Positions 7,775-16,211 of a stretch of 47,933 bases of DNA are shown here, piece after piece. Under the pieces are notes generated by a model. That model had not been told where the DNA came from, searched no databases, and worked only from the letters and a program-made list of their open reading frames with translations. The DNA is taken from assembly GCA_017625615.1 (NCBI GenBank), contig JAGAKP010000007.1, positions 1-47,933 of the forward strand, given 5' to 3'. The position numbers were made by a program, and so were the translations under genes. The stretch is from Clostridia bacterium. Lineage in GTDB: Bacteria > Bacillota > Clostridia > Oscillospirales > CAG-382. Position 1 is the first letter of the stretch. Each line of letters starts with the position of its first letter.

Positions 7775-9262
7775 ATGGTATTTTCCAGTCTGTTTTTCGT
7801 CTATATATTCCTGCCTTTATTGCTTATATTCTATTTTGCAATAAAGAAGGATGCTTGGCGCAGAGGCGTACTGCTGGTATTTTCTCTTGTTTTTTATGCT
7901 TGGGGCGAGCCGGTATATATTCTTCTGATGCTGTTTTCCGCATTGATCAATTACGTATTCGGCTTGCTTGTCGGTGCGGGAAAAACTCCCGCCGCAAGAA
8001 AAGCGGCTGTTGCGGGTGGAGTAGTGCTCAATCTTGCTATGCTGGGCGTGTTCAAGTACGCAGGCTTTGCGGTGGAGAGTCTTAACGCCGTTACCGGTCT
8101 TTCCATACCCGTTCCCGCCATTGTTCTTCCTTTGGGAATAAGCTTTTACACCTTCCAGGCAATGACCTACGTCATTGACGTATATCGGGAAAACTGTGCA
8201 CCGCAGAGATCATTTCCCAGACTTTTGCTGTTTATAACCTTCTTCCCTCAGCTTGTTGCGGGTCCCATCGTCCGTTATACGGATATTGAGGATCAGCTTG
8301 AAAACCGCAGAGTTACCGCAAAGCAGATAAACGACGGTCTTTACCGCTTTGCTATCGGTATGGGCAAAAAGGTAGTGCTTGCAAACACCTGCGCTTTGGC
8401 GGCGGATAACCTTTTTGCTTCCACCGCAGGCCCCACCGTGTTAAGCAGCTGGGGCGGTATACTCTTTTACGCAATGCAGATATACTTCGATTTTTCGGGC
8501 TATTCAGATATGGCAATAGGTCTTGGCAAAATGTTCGGCTTTACCTTCCCCGAAAACTTCGATTACCCTTATATCTCCAAAAACGTTACCGAATATTGGC
8601 GCCGCTGGCATATGACCTTGGGCGGATGGTTCAGAGATTATCTTTTCTACCCCGTAATGCGTTCTAAGCTTATATCAAAGCTTACCAAGGCGCTTAAAAA
8701 GAGCGGACATAAAACAGCCGCCAAAAACATTCCCACAATTATTGCTCTTACAGTCGTGTGGTTTTCCACAGGTCTGTGGCACGGCGCAAGCTGGAACTAC
8801 GTTCTGTGGGGTATTTATTACGGCGCGTGGCTTATACTGGAAAAGTTCGTGCTTGATAAGGCCTATAAGCGTATCCCCGCTTTGCTTTCAAACATAATTC
8901 AGCACGTTTCCTTTATTTTCATAACCCTTTTCGGTTTCGCAATTTTCTATAACGAGACGAATCTCTTTACAAAGCTCGGCCATTTCTTCGGTATCGGCAC
9001 CACGGGCTTTACCAACGTATACGCGGAATCCATGATATACGAAAACGGTGTTCTGCTTATCGTTGCCCTTATCTGCAGTACTCCTCTTGCAAAAATGCTT
9101 ATGGACCTTGTACGCAAAAAGCTTTATCCCAAAATGGGTGAGGAGACCGCCTATACCGTTGACCGTCTTATAAAGACCGCAGTTATCTTCGCACTGTTCG
9201 CCCTTTGCACCGTGCGTCTCGTTGGCGATTCTTATAATCCCTTCATTTACTTCAAATTTTAG
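7775..9262 (+). CDS. MBOAT membrane O-acyltransferase (AlgI/DltB-like)
   Basis: A 495-residue polytopic membrane protein with MBOAT landmarks: F-F-P-Q-L-V-A-G-P-I-V-R near residue 165, W-R-R-W-H-M-T-L-G-G-W-F-R-D-Y near 275-290, and the active-site T-G-L-W-H-G-A-S-W-N with His336. The length and motifs match AlgI/PatA/DltB-type enzymes, which pass acyl groups across the membrane to extracellular polysaccharide or teichoic acid. The donor is probably the ACP encoded just upstream, and the partner the DHHW protein encoded 17 bp downstream. The acceptor polymer is unknown; no glycan biosynthesis cluster lies in the window. Confidence 0.93.
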   Translation: MVFSSLFFVYIFLPLLLIFYFAIKKDAWRRGVLLVFSLVFYAWGEPVYILLMLFSALINYVFGLLVGAGKTPAARKAAVAGGVVLNLAMLGVFKYAGFAVESLNAVTGLSIPVPAIVLPLGISFYTFQAMTYVIDVYRENCAPQRSFPRLLLFITFFPQLVAGPIVRYTDIEDQLENRRVTAKQINDGLYRFAIGMGKKVVLANTCALAADNLFASTAGPTVLSSWGGILFYAMQIYFDFSGYSDMAIGLGKMFGFTFPENFDYPYISKNVTEYWRRWHMTLGGWFRDYLFYPVMRSKLISKLTKALKKSGHKTAAKNIPTIIALTVVWFSTGLWHGASWNYVLWGIYYGAWLILEKFVLDKAYKRIPALLSNIIQHVSFIFITLFGFAIFYNETNLFTKLGHFFGIGTTGFTNVYAESMIYENGVLLIVALICSTPLAKMLMDLVRKKLYPKMGEETAYTVDRLIKTAVIFALFALCTVRLVGDSYNPFIYFKF

Positions 9263-9279
9263 GAAAGGAAGAGCAAAGC

Positions 9280-10875
9280 ATGAAAAAGAACAAATTCATA
9301 GACGAGCTGGTGCTTTTCCTTTTCCTCGCCTTTTTTGGATCTCTGGCAATACTTAATCTTTGCCAGACGGAGCGTCCCACGGTTTCGGAAACGGAAAACC
9401 GCACCCTTGCCACTATGCCGGATTTCAAATGGGACACCTTCTGGAGCGGCGAATATTTTGCCGATATCGGCGATTTCGTGTCTGATACCTTCTTCGGAAG
9501 AGAGGCTATGGTAAGCGTTTCCAAAAAGATAGATACCTTAAAATCCCTTTCGCTTATTTACGAGCGTGAAGGAATGACGGTAATCATCGACCCCAATCCC
9601 GATCAGGGTAAGGAAGAAAGCGAAGATTTCAGCCTTCCTCCCTTGCCTGAGCTTTCGTTACCTCCCGAAGAATCCGAGGTGAGCGAGCCTGAGGACGTAA
9701 GCGGCGAAAAGCCCGTTACCCCCATTATCATCTCCGCAAACAACGCATCCTTCACCGCAGGCGCGACCTACCTTATCACCGCAACCGTCGGTGAGGGTTA
9801 CGAGGGACTTATGTGGTCCGTTTCAGGTGACAGCGGTATTACGGTTACAGATAATAAAGACGGCACCGCAACCGTCAAGGGCGATTCTGCAGGCAAAGCG
9901 ACGGTAACCGCATCCGTTTCCAAGGACGGTGAAAGCTTTACCGTTCAGTGCGAGATAACCGTTAACGCTATCGTTATCGATACTCCCACAAAGCCCGCGC
10001 CAGACTTTTTGCCCAGCGGACTTATAATCTATAACGGAGCCGCTTATTCACAGTCCTTCTTCGTTGCGGCAAACGCTCCCAAATACGCCGCCGTGTACGA
10101 GCGTTACGCACAGCTTTTCCCCGATACACGTATGAACGTGGTTATCGCACCTCTTGCTACTATCACCATTACCGATCCCGAAGTCAGCAAAAAGATCTCC
10201 GATCAGGGCAAAATACTTGATAATATGGAAGCGGCAATAGTCGGCGACGTAAACTTTGTAAACCTTAAAAACGTCTTCGTTGAACACGCCGAGGAATACC
10301 TCTTCTTCAAGAGCGACCACCACTGGACTCACAGAGGCGCCTATTACGCGTATTACGAGTTTATCAAGTCTGTCGGTATGGAGCCTACTCCCATCGAGGA
10401 CTTTGACGTAGAGATCATTACCGAAACCTACATCGGCTCTATGTACAATTATACGGGCGACGAGCGTGTCAAGACCTTCTACGATACCATCGAAGCATAT
10501 ATGCCCAACAAGGCGTGTACCATGACAATATTCCGCAATGACGGTACTTCAAGCACTCATAATTTCTGTATCAATACGGGAATCAAGGGCTATACAGCCT
10601 TCATTTCGGGCGACCATCCTTATATGGTAATAAACGTGCCCGAGAATCCTCAGGATAAATCCATTCTGGTCATCAAGGATTCCTACGGCAACGCATTCGT
10701 GCCTTATCTAACCGAGCATTACGGAAATGTCATCGTAATCGACCCCCGCCACGTAGATATGAATATCTACGATGAATTCAAGGATTACGGACTTACGGAC
10801 ATCGTATTTCTCGTAAATACCTCCTCCGGCAACGTCCCCGCGTGGTATAACTACCTTGTAGGACTTATAGATTAA
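9280..10875 (+). CDS. DHHW (AlgJ/AlgX-like) acylation partner with inserted Big domain
   Basis: 531 residues: one N-terminal membrane helix (about 5-27), an N-R-T-L-A-x-M-P motif and F-x-D-T-F-F-G-R segment typical of the DHHW family, a Pro/Glu/Ser linker (about 108-145), a bacterial Ig-like (Big_2-type) domain (about 147-240), then the SGNH-fold part with D-H-H-W (346-349) and K-D-S-Y-G (Ser468). In alginate systems AlgJ/AlgX perform or assist the last acetyl transfer outside the membrane. The linker and Ig-like insertion between N-terminal part and catalytic half is unusual and could set the distance from membrane to polymer. It ends the operon; a strong terminator follows. Confidence 0.87.
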   Translation: MKKNKFIDELVLFLFLAFFGSLAILNLCQTERPTVSETENRTLATMPDFKWDTFWSGEYFADIGDFVSDTFFGREAMVSVSKKIDTLKSLSLIYEREGMTVIIDPNPDQGKEESEDFSLPPLPELSLPPEESEVSEPEDVSGEKPVTPIIISANNASFTAGATYLITATVGEGYEGLMWSVSGDSGITVTDNKDGTATVKGDSAGKATVTASVSKDGESFTVQCEITVNAIVIDTPTKPAPDFLPSGLIIYNGAAYSQSFFVAANAPKYAAVYERYAQLFPDTRMNVVIAPLATITITDPEVSKKISDQGKILDNMEAAIVGDVNFVNLKNVFVEHAEEYLFFKSDHHWTHRGAYYAYYEFIKSVGMEPTPIEDFDVEIITETYIGSMYNYTGDERVKTFYDTIEAYMPNKACTMTIFRNDGTSSTHNFCINTGIKGYTAFISGDHPYMVINVPENPQDKSILVIKDSYGNAFVPYLTEHYGNVIVIDPRHVDMNIYDEFKDYGLTDIVFLVNTSSGNVPAWYNYLVGLID

Positions 10876-10880
10876 AGCAA

Positions 10881-10918
10881 AAAAACAGTAGTTGCGTTAA
10901 AAACAACTACTGTTTTTT
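10881..10918. terminator. Strong, probably bidirectional terminator
   Basis: Perfect 14-bp stem (10881-10894 with 10904-10917), 9-nt loop, A-run on one side and T-run on the other. It separates the convergent MBOAT operon and uppP-ftsK operon. Confidence 0.9.
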
Positions 10919-10919
10919 A

Positions 10920-10959
10920 TCGGGGTCTCCGAGAAGCCGTAAGGCTTCTTGGGGTGATT
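10920..10959 (+). repeat. 40-bp terminator-like repeat, copy 3
   Basis: Matches copies 1 and 2 except for one C-to-T change (10928). That change keeps the long stem through a G-T wobble. A run of seven T follows. It abuts the preceding terminator, so the site carries two terminator-like hairpins in a row. Confidence 0.88.
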
Positions 10960-10962
10960 TTT

Positions 10963-11478
10963 TTATTGGAATACGAACAACAAATGCATAGGATGCAGAT
11001 AATAGTCGCCGTCAACGGAATACACTATCAGCTTTGCCTCTTTGGCATCTGTGGAGCCTTTAAAGCCCTTTATAACGTAGGAAACGGTTACCTCGTAAAT
11101 ATCCTCAACCCTTCCGTCGGGTTCAAAATCACCGGTGTAGACCGCGTCGGCAGGAAACTCATCAAGCTTTTTCTTGCTCACTTCCGTTACGGATATGGAT
11201 GTGAAGGCGCCGCAGTTTTCCTTGTTATAGGCTTTTGTAATATCAAGCATTTCCGTTACTGTCGCTTCAAGACCTTTATCGGATATTATCGTGTAATATT
11301 CAGAAAGATCTTCGATATACTTGTCCTCGAATACGTCAAGATAATCCTCGGCGTCTCCGTCGGCAACCGCCTCGGCAAGGTCGTTTATCGGCTCACCGTA
11401 CTCACCGCCGATTGTAGCTGAACAGCCGCAGAGTATAAGGGCGGCAAGCAAGGATATAACGATCAGAAATCTTTTCAT
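10963..11478 (-). CDS. Small lipoprotein of unknown function
   Basis: 171 residues. The N-terminus is a lipoprotein signal peptide (LAALILCGCS; Cys17 or Cys19). The mature part is acidic, with helical segments (D-L-A-E-A-V-A-D-G-D-A-E-D-Y) then a beta-rich half (V-Y-E/T-V-S-Y-V-I-K-G-F). This order resembles NTF2-like/DUF4878-type small lipoproteins, but I do not recognise a named family. Its ATG overlaps the ftsK stop by 4 bp, so it is translated with the DNA translocase in the uppP-ftsK operon. The tight coupling is the only clue to its role. Confidence 0.82.
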   Translation of the reverse strand: MKRFLIVISLLAALILCGCSATIGGEYGEPINDLAEAVADGDAEDYLDVFEDKYIEDLSEYYTIISDKGLEATVTEMLDITKAYNKENCGAFTSISVTEVSKKKLDEFPADAVYTGDFEPDGRVEDIYEVTVSYVIKGFKGSTDAKEAKLIVYSVDGDYYLHPMHLLFVFQ

Positions 11479-13898
11479 TCCTCGTCACCTGCTTTCGCGT
11501 TCAATTTCATTTCCGCAAATTCTTCGGGAGTGATAAGTATTGCACGCTTTTTGGTGGTGGGATCGAATTCACCGATAACACCGCTTCTTTCAAGCTTGTC
11601 CACTATTCTTGCCGCTTTTGCGTAGCCCAGCGACAGCCTTCTTTGAAGCAGTGAGGTGGATATGGTGCCGTATTCAAGGGCTACCTCAATTGCCTTCAGC
11701 TTGATAGGATCGTCCTTGTCATCGTCCTCTCCTGCGGCATCCTCTTCAGCAACCACTTTCTTTTTCTTTACGCCGCACATTTTTGCTTCCTGCTCGATCT
11801 TTTCCATAACGCTCTCGTCGTAGGAAACGCTTGCGGCGGACTTGATAAACTGCGTAACAGCGGTAACTTCCTTTTTACCGTCTACAAAAGCGCCCTGCAC
11901 GCGGATGGGCTTTATCTCGCTTACGGGGGCGTAAAGCATATCGCCCTTACCGAGCAGACGCTCCGCACCGCTCTGACCGAGAATGATATCCGAATCCACG
12001 CGGGAAACGACGGTAAATGCAATACGTGAGGGGATATTTGCCTTAATAAGACCTGTAATAACGTCGGTTGAAGGTCTCTGCGTACCGATAACGAGATGCA
12101 TGCCTGCGGCACGTGCCTTCTGGGCGAGACGGCATATAGAGGTCTCAACGTCATCGGGTGCGGTCATCATAAGGTCGGCAAGCTCGTCGATAACTATAAC
12201 GACGTCAGGCATATATTCCTTTTCGGGATCGCCCGCAATGGCTTCGTTGTATTCCCGTGAATCTCTTGCGCTTACGTCCTGAATACGCTCAAAGCGTCTT
12301 TCCATTTCCATTACCGCCCAGTTCAGCGTACCTGCCGCCTTTTTGGGCTCGGTAACAACGGGAACCAGCAGATGGGGAAGTCCGTTATAATCGGAAAGCT
12401 CAAGCTTTTTTGGATCGATAAGTATAAGCTTTACTTCCTCGGGACGCGCTTTGTATAAAAGTGAAACTATAAGTGAGTTAAGACATACGGATTTACCTTG
12501 TCCCGTGGCACCGGCAATAAGCAGGTGGGGCATCTTCTTGATATCAAGATAAACGGGATTTCCCGCAATGTCCTTACCGAGACAGGTAAGCAGCTTGTCG
12601 GTGGAATCTCTGAATACGGGGTTGGCAATAAGATCGCGGAGTCTTACTATGGAGGAACGGCGGTTAGGTATCTCAACGCCTACCGCGCCCTTTCCGGGAA
12701 TGGGCTCAACGCGCACGCTGGAAGCGGAAAGGTGAAGTGCAATATCCTCGGAAAGATTTATTATCTGCTTTACCTTTACGCCTATTTCGGGCTGTAATTC
12801 AAATCTCGTTACGGTAGGACCGCAGCTTGTGTTAACTATCCTTGCGCGGGCGCCGAAGCTTTCAAGAGTTTCAATAAGCTTTTGCCCCGTGGCTCTTATA
12901 TCCGCCTGAGTAAATCCGCCGTCGGAATCGTTGCCTTCTATAAGCAAGGAAAGGGGAGGGAATACGTAAGGTGTGTCGGGTGACGTAACGTCCTCTTCCT
13001 CAAGTATGGGCTCTTCGTCTTCAAGCTCTTCTATATCCTCGGTCTTTGCTTCCTCTGCCGCGGGAGGTGCGTCGGTATCGTCGGGAACGGGCAATTCCTC
13101 CCTTTCGGGAACGGGATCGGGCGCGGGAGGGGGAACGGGATCGGTATTTTCTTCGGCCTTTTCCTTGTTGTTCCAAGGATCGTCACGGTTTATTTCGTGT
13201 TTATCGTTCTTTTTGTCAGGCTCCGAATCAAATTCGGGCAGGTCGAACTTTCTCTGTCCGCTTTCAGTATCCGTATCGGTAACGTTGTCCTCGTTGCGTA
13301 TTTTTTTGTTCTTTATCTTCTCTTCCTTTTGATTGGGCTCACGCTGTGCGGGAGTGAAGTCCGCTTCCTTAAAGAAGTTTATTATCTTTCTTATAACCGC
13401 ATCGGGCGTGCTTCCGCAAAGGAGAATAAGGGAAACGGTAAAGAATATTACGGATAATATCCACGTTGCAACGGTGCCTATCGCCTTTTCGGTAAGGAGG
13501 TCTGTAAACCAATCGAAAATAACGCCGGAGGAGAACTTGCACAGGCGTATCGTCATAAACAAGGTCAGTGCGTTTACCGAATAAAGCACGCATTTTAAGG
13601 GAAGTGCTTTTTTCGTTCTGTCGCTTTTAAAGGTAAAGGATATTATGAACATATATATGGGCAGGAAGTATTTTCCCTTTCCCACAAGCCAATCAAGTCC
13701 TGCGTTTACCCAGCTTCCCACCGCCTTGGTATCAAAAAAGAAGGTCAGTGTAATAAATAAAGCGATTATGAATATTATGTAAGGGACAAGCACGAGGAAC
13801 TTTTCGGCTCCCGAACTGCTTGCCTTTTTGTAGGTTTTTGTCTGCTGCGGCTTTACCGCCTTTTTTACGGGGGCATTCTTTTTGTTTTTTGTTGCCAT
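11475..13898 (-). CDS. ftsK: FtsK/SpoIIIE DNA translocase
   Basis: 807 residues, normal for Gram-positive FtsK/SpoIIIE. Four N-terminal membrane helices (about residues 30-175), an acidic, Pro-rich linker (about 195-310), the RecA-like motor with Walker A G-A-T-G-Q-G-K-S (about 460-467) and Walker B V-I-V-I-D-E-L-A-D-L (about 565-575), and the C-terminal winged-helix gamma domain (about 735-800; S-L-L-Q-R-R-L-S-L-G-Y-x-K-A-A-R) that reads KOPS/SRS DNA signals. It pumps DNA through the closing septum during division or sporulation. Sequence alone does not separate FtsK from SpoIIIE. uppP lies 23 bp upstream and a small lipoprotein gene overlaps downstream. Confidence 0.95.
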   Translation of the reverse strand: MATKNKKNAPVKKAVKPQQTKTYKKASSSGAEKFLVLVPYIIFIIALFITLTFFFDTKAVGSWVNAGLDWLVGKGKYFLPIYMFIISFTFKSDRTKKALPLKCVLYSVNALTLFMTIRLCKFSSGVIFDWFTDLLTEKAIGTVATWILSVIFFTVSLILLCGSTPDAVIRKIINFFKEADFTPAQREPNQKEEKIKNKKIRNEDNVTDTDTESGQRKFDLPEFDSEPDKKNDKHEINRDDPWNNKEKAEENTDPVPPPAPDPVPEREELPVPDDTDAPPAAEEAKTEDIEELEDEEPILEEEDVTSPDTPYVFPPLSLLIEGNDSDGGFTQADIRATGQKLIETLESFGARARIVNTSCGPTVTRFELQPEIGVKVKQIINLSEDIALHLSASSVRVEPIPGKGAVGVEIPNRRSSIVRLRDLIANPVFRDSTDKLLTCLGKDIAGNPVYLDIKKMPHLLIAGATGQGKSVCLNSLIVSLLYKARPEEVKLILIDPKKLELSDYNGLPHLLVPVVTEPKKAAGTLNWAVMEMERRFERIQDVSARDSREYNEAIAGDPEKEYMPDVVIVIDELADLMMTAPDDVETSICRLAQKARAAGMHLVIGTQRPSTDVITGLIKANIPSRIAFTVVSRVDSDIILGQSGAERLLGKGDMLYAPVSEIKPIRVQGAFVDGKKEVTAVTQFIKSAASVSYDESVMEKIEQEAKMCGVKKKKVVAEEDAAGEDDDKDDPIKLKAIEVALEYGTISTSLLQRRLSLGYAKAARIVDKLERSGVIGEFDPTTKKRAILITPEEFAEMKLNAKAGDEE

Positions 13899-13921
13899 TG
13901 TTTTTACGTTTCCTTAATTTT

Positions 13922-14761
13922 TTATATAAAAATATCTGCTATTATTGCGGTAATTCCCACTGCAACGCAGTAAACGGAAAAATACGCAAAGCCTTTGTTT
14001 TTTGAAATATACTGAAGCAGCTTTATCGCACCGAATCCGCTTGCCGCCGCAACGATGGCGCCGATAACGAAGGGAAGTATGTTTTCGGAGGAAATTCCGT
14101 TTTTAAAGAAATCGGGTATCTCAAGGACGCTTGCGCCGAGTATTGCGGGTATCGACATAAGGAATGAAAGCTTTACGGCATCCTCGCGCTTGAATCCGCC
14201 AAGTAAGCCGCCGGTTATGGTTATACCGGATCTTGATATACCGGGCATCAGACCGAATATCTGCGCCACGCCGGGGAAAAAGGCTTTAACGGGAGCCGAC
14301 CTTTTCAGAGTGGCACTTCCTTTTGAAAGCTTATCGGAAATAAACAGCACCGCGCCGTTTATTATAAGCAAAAGACCAATAGCCCAGCTTGCCGAGGATA
14401 CCGCCTCAAGCCAATCCTTTATTAACACTGCGGGAACGAGAGGGAGCGTGGCAAATACAAGCATTATAAAAAGCTTTTCGCCGTACTCAAGCTTTTTGAA
14501 ATCAAGCCTTCCGGTAAACAGCTTTTTGCAAAGGGAAATAACACCCTTTATCACAAGCCAAACGTCCTTACGGTAAACGGTGCAGACCGCCGCAAGAGTT
14601 GCGAGGTGAAGCAGTACGTTAAAGGCAAGATAATCGTTGCCCTCAACGCCCGATGCGCCGAAAAGATTTTGAGCCAAAGCAAGATGACCGCTGGAGGATA
14701 TGGGTAAAAACTCCGCAATTCCCTGTAACAGACCGTAAAGTATTGCTTCTATGATACTCAT
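13922..14761 (-). CDS. uppP: Undecaprenyl-diphosphatase
   Basis: A 279-residue polytopic membrane phosphatase (BacA/UppP family) that recycles undecaprenyl pyrophosphate, the lipid carrier of wall synthesis. Signature motifs are G-L-L-Q-G-I-A-E-F-L-P-I-S-S-S-G-H near the N-terminus and P-G-I-S-R-S-G-I-T-I-T-G-G around residues 170-182. ATG 14761 is chosen since AAGGGA is 10 nt upstream; ATG 14767 and TTG 14770 are in frame but too close to it. First gene of a minus-strand operon with ftsK. Confidence 0.96.
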   Translation of the reverse strand: MSIIEAILYGLLQGIAEFLPISSSGHLALAQNLFGASGVEGNDYLAFNVLLHLATLAAVCTVYRKDVWLVIKGVISLCKKLFTGRLDFKKLEYGEKLFIMLVFATLPLVPAVLIKDWLEAVSSASWAIGLLLIINGAVLFISDKLSKGSATLKRSAPVKAFFPGVAQIFGLMPGISRSGITITGGLLGGFKREDAVKLSFLMSIPAILGASVLEIPDFFKNGISSENILPFVIGAIVAAASGFGAIKLLQYISKNKGFAYFSVYCVAVGITAIIADIFI

Positions 14762-14798
14762 TAGCATCAAGTCCCTTCAAGTATACATAATTACATTT

Positions 14799-14827
14799 AT
14801 TATAAGATATTAAACTCAAAAAGTCAA
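14799..14827 (-). promoter_or_regulatory. Promoter of the uppP-ftsK operon
   Basis: Minus strand: -35 TTGACT (14827-14822), 17-bp spacer, -10 TATAAT (14804-14799). Confidence 0.88.
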
Positions 14828-14852
14828 TATTACCCGTAAACTATAATTATAT

Positions 14853-14881
14853 TTGACAAAACAAAATTGTTGTATTATAAT
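14853..14881 (+). promoter_or_regulatory. Promoter of the LCP-like gene
   Basis: -35 TTGACA (14853-14858), 17-bp spacer, -10 TATAAT (14876-14881), full consensus. It starts 25 bp from the -35 of the divergent uppP promoter. It rules out any coding start before 14882. Confidence 0.92.
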
Positions 14882-14905
14882 ATGCTTGGAAAGGAGTGGA
14901 GAAAT

Positions 14906-15844
14906 TTGTCTACCGCTTTCAGAAATTTTTTAATTGTATTTATTATTTTTCTCGTTGCTTTCGGATTGGTTGCCTGGAAGGTAGTCGTCCCCTACATAAA
15001 TACCGAGCTTTTGGGTGAGGTTGACCGTGGCGACGATAACGACGAGTCCGAGGTTACCGAGGAATCCGAGGTTTCCAACGATATTATCGAATCGGGCAGA
15101 AACCGCGACGTAAGCATAGCCTTCGTGGGCATGGCAAACGAGGACCATCTTGCTAATATATTCTTTATCCGCATAGACGAATCCAAGGGAATATATCTTA
15201 CCACGAGCATCCCTTACGATACCAAGGTGGATAACAACGGCAGAAGCGCACCTCTGTACTCATATATGTATATGCGCTCCAACGAGGATATAGTTGCTAC
15301 CATCCCTTATCTCGTAGGCTACGAAATAGATTATTACGCCGTTTTCGATTATGACGGTCTATACAGTATCATAAAGGAGCTTGGCACCGTATCCGTTTCC
15401 TTCGATACTGAGGTTAAGGTATATAATCCCGATTTTATGGAGGAAATTCAGGAGTGTCTGGATAACGACGAGATCGTGCCCGACGCATACTATAACACCT
15501 TCGGACCGGGCAGTGCCAACGTAAGCGCAAGCGATCTTGAGGCGCTGTGGGAATACGAGCCCAACGATAACGATACCGATTTTTCCGTTAAATGCAGTAT
15601 ATACGAATCCGCCTTTTACGCGCTTACAAAGAAATCCGCACTGGGTGCAAACTCCGAAAAGTATCTTGATATAATGAACGGAGCCCTCGCAACCACCCTC
15701 GGTACCGAAGCCTTTGAGGAATACGGTGATATTATGTTTGCAAACGGATATCTTTTCAAGGGCAACTACAGCAAAAAAATGCTGTATAACCAGACCTTTA
15801 CCAAAATGATATCCAAGATCCGCGAGGCGATGGGTGATTATTAA
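14906..15844 (+). CDS. LCP (LytR-CpsA-Psr)-like protein lacking signature arginines
   Basis: 312 residues with a TTG start (AAGGAG 9 nt upstream), one N-terminal membrane helix (about 8-30), an acidic Ser/Glu stretch, then a domain whose order fits LCP: an early strand (V-S-I-A-F-V-G-M), T-S-I-P-Y-D-T, and Y-Y-A-V-F-D-Y-D-G-L-Y-S-I-I-K-E-L-G-T-V. LCP enzymes attach teichoic acids or capsule to peptidoglycan. Here the canonical S-I-P-R-D-T arginine is Tyr, the R-S-D-T segment is absent, and the normally Arg-rich R-x-R...R-x-x-R-Q region reads L-W-E-Y-E-P...K-C-S-I-Y. I infer a non-catalytic or altered family member. A very distant non-LCP protein remains possible. Confidence 0.65.
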   Translation: MSTAFRNFLIVFIIFLVAFGLVAWKVVVPYINTELLGEVDRGDDNDESEVTEESEVSNDIIESGRNRDVSIAFVGMANEDHLANIFFIRIDESKGIYLTTSIPYDTKVDNNGRSAPLYSYMYMRSNEDIVATIPYLVGYEIDYYAVFDYDGLYSIIKELGTVSVSFDTEVKVYNPDFMEEIQECLDNDEIVPDAYYNTFGPGSANVSASDLEALWEYEPNDNDTDFSVKCSIYESAFYALTKKSALGANSEKYLDIMNGALATTLGTEAFEEYGDIMFANGYLFKGNYSKKMLYNQTFTKMISKIREAMGDY

Positions 15845-15871
15845 AAATAAGTTAATTAATCACTTTACCAC

Positions 15872-15900
15872 TTGAAAAATCATTTTTTGTATGTTATTAT
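15872..15900 (+). promoter_or_regulatory. Promoter of the ferredoxin gene
   Basis: -35 TTGAAA (15872-15877), 17-bp spacer, -10 TATTAT (15895-15900). Confidence 0.7.
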
Positions 15901-15932
15901 AACTATGTAAAATAAATTTGGAGGTGTCCGTT

Positions 15933-16106
15933 ATGGCATATAAGGTAAACAAAGACGAGTGCATCGGTTGCGGCGCTTGCGCAGAGCAGTGCCCCATGTC
16001 CGCTATCGCGCTTGACGATGAAGGCAAGGCCGGCATCGACGCTGATACCTGTGTAGACTGTGGTGCTTGTGCAGGTACATGCCCCGTTTCCGCTATTGCT
16101 GAATAA
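15933..16106 (+). CDS. 2[4Fe-4S] ferredoxin
   Basis: A 57-residue clostridial-type ferredoxin. Two cluster motifs are complete: C-I-G-C-G-A-C-A-E-Q-C-P and C-V-D-C-G-A-C-A-G-T-C-P, in the usual pseudo-twofold repeat. It is a low-potential electron carrier in the cytosol, expected in an anaerobe. The start is the ATG at 15933, 7 nt after GGAGGT; an in-frame ATG 15 nt earlier lies upstream of nothing useful. It is a single-gene unit with its own promoter and hairpin. Confidence 0.96.
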   Translation: MAYKVNKDECIGCGACAEQCPMSAIALDDEGKAGIDADTCVDCGACAGTCPVSAIAE

Positions 16107-16122
16107 TCGGTTGAATCCGAGG

Positions 16123-16148
16123 AATGCGCCCTCTTTCGGGGGCGCATT
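16123..16148 (+). terminator. Hairpin after the ferredoxin gene
   Basis: 11-bp stem (16123-16133 with 16138-16148, one T-G wobble) and a 4-nt loop. The T-run behind it is weak, so it may act as a stabilising end as much as a terminator. Confidence 0.7.
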
Positions 16149-16211
16149 ATTCATCTGTAAAAAATATTTTTTTACGCTGTAACCTTTTTCGCTTTTGGGG
16201 AGTATTAGCCT

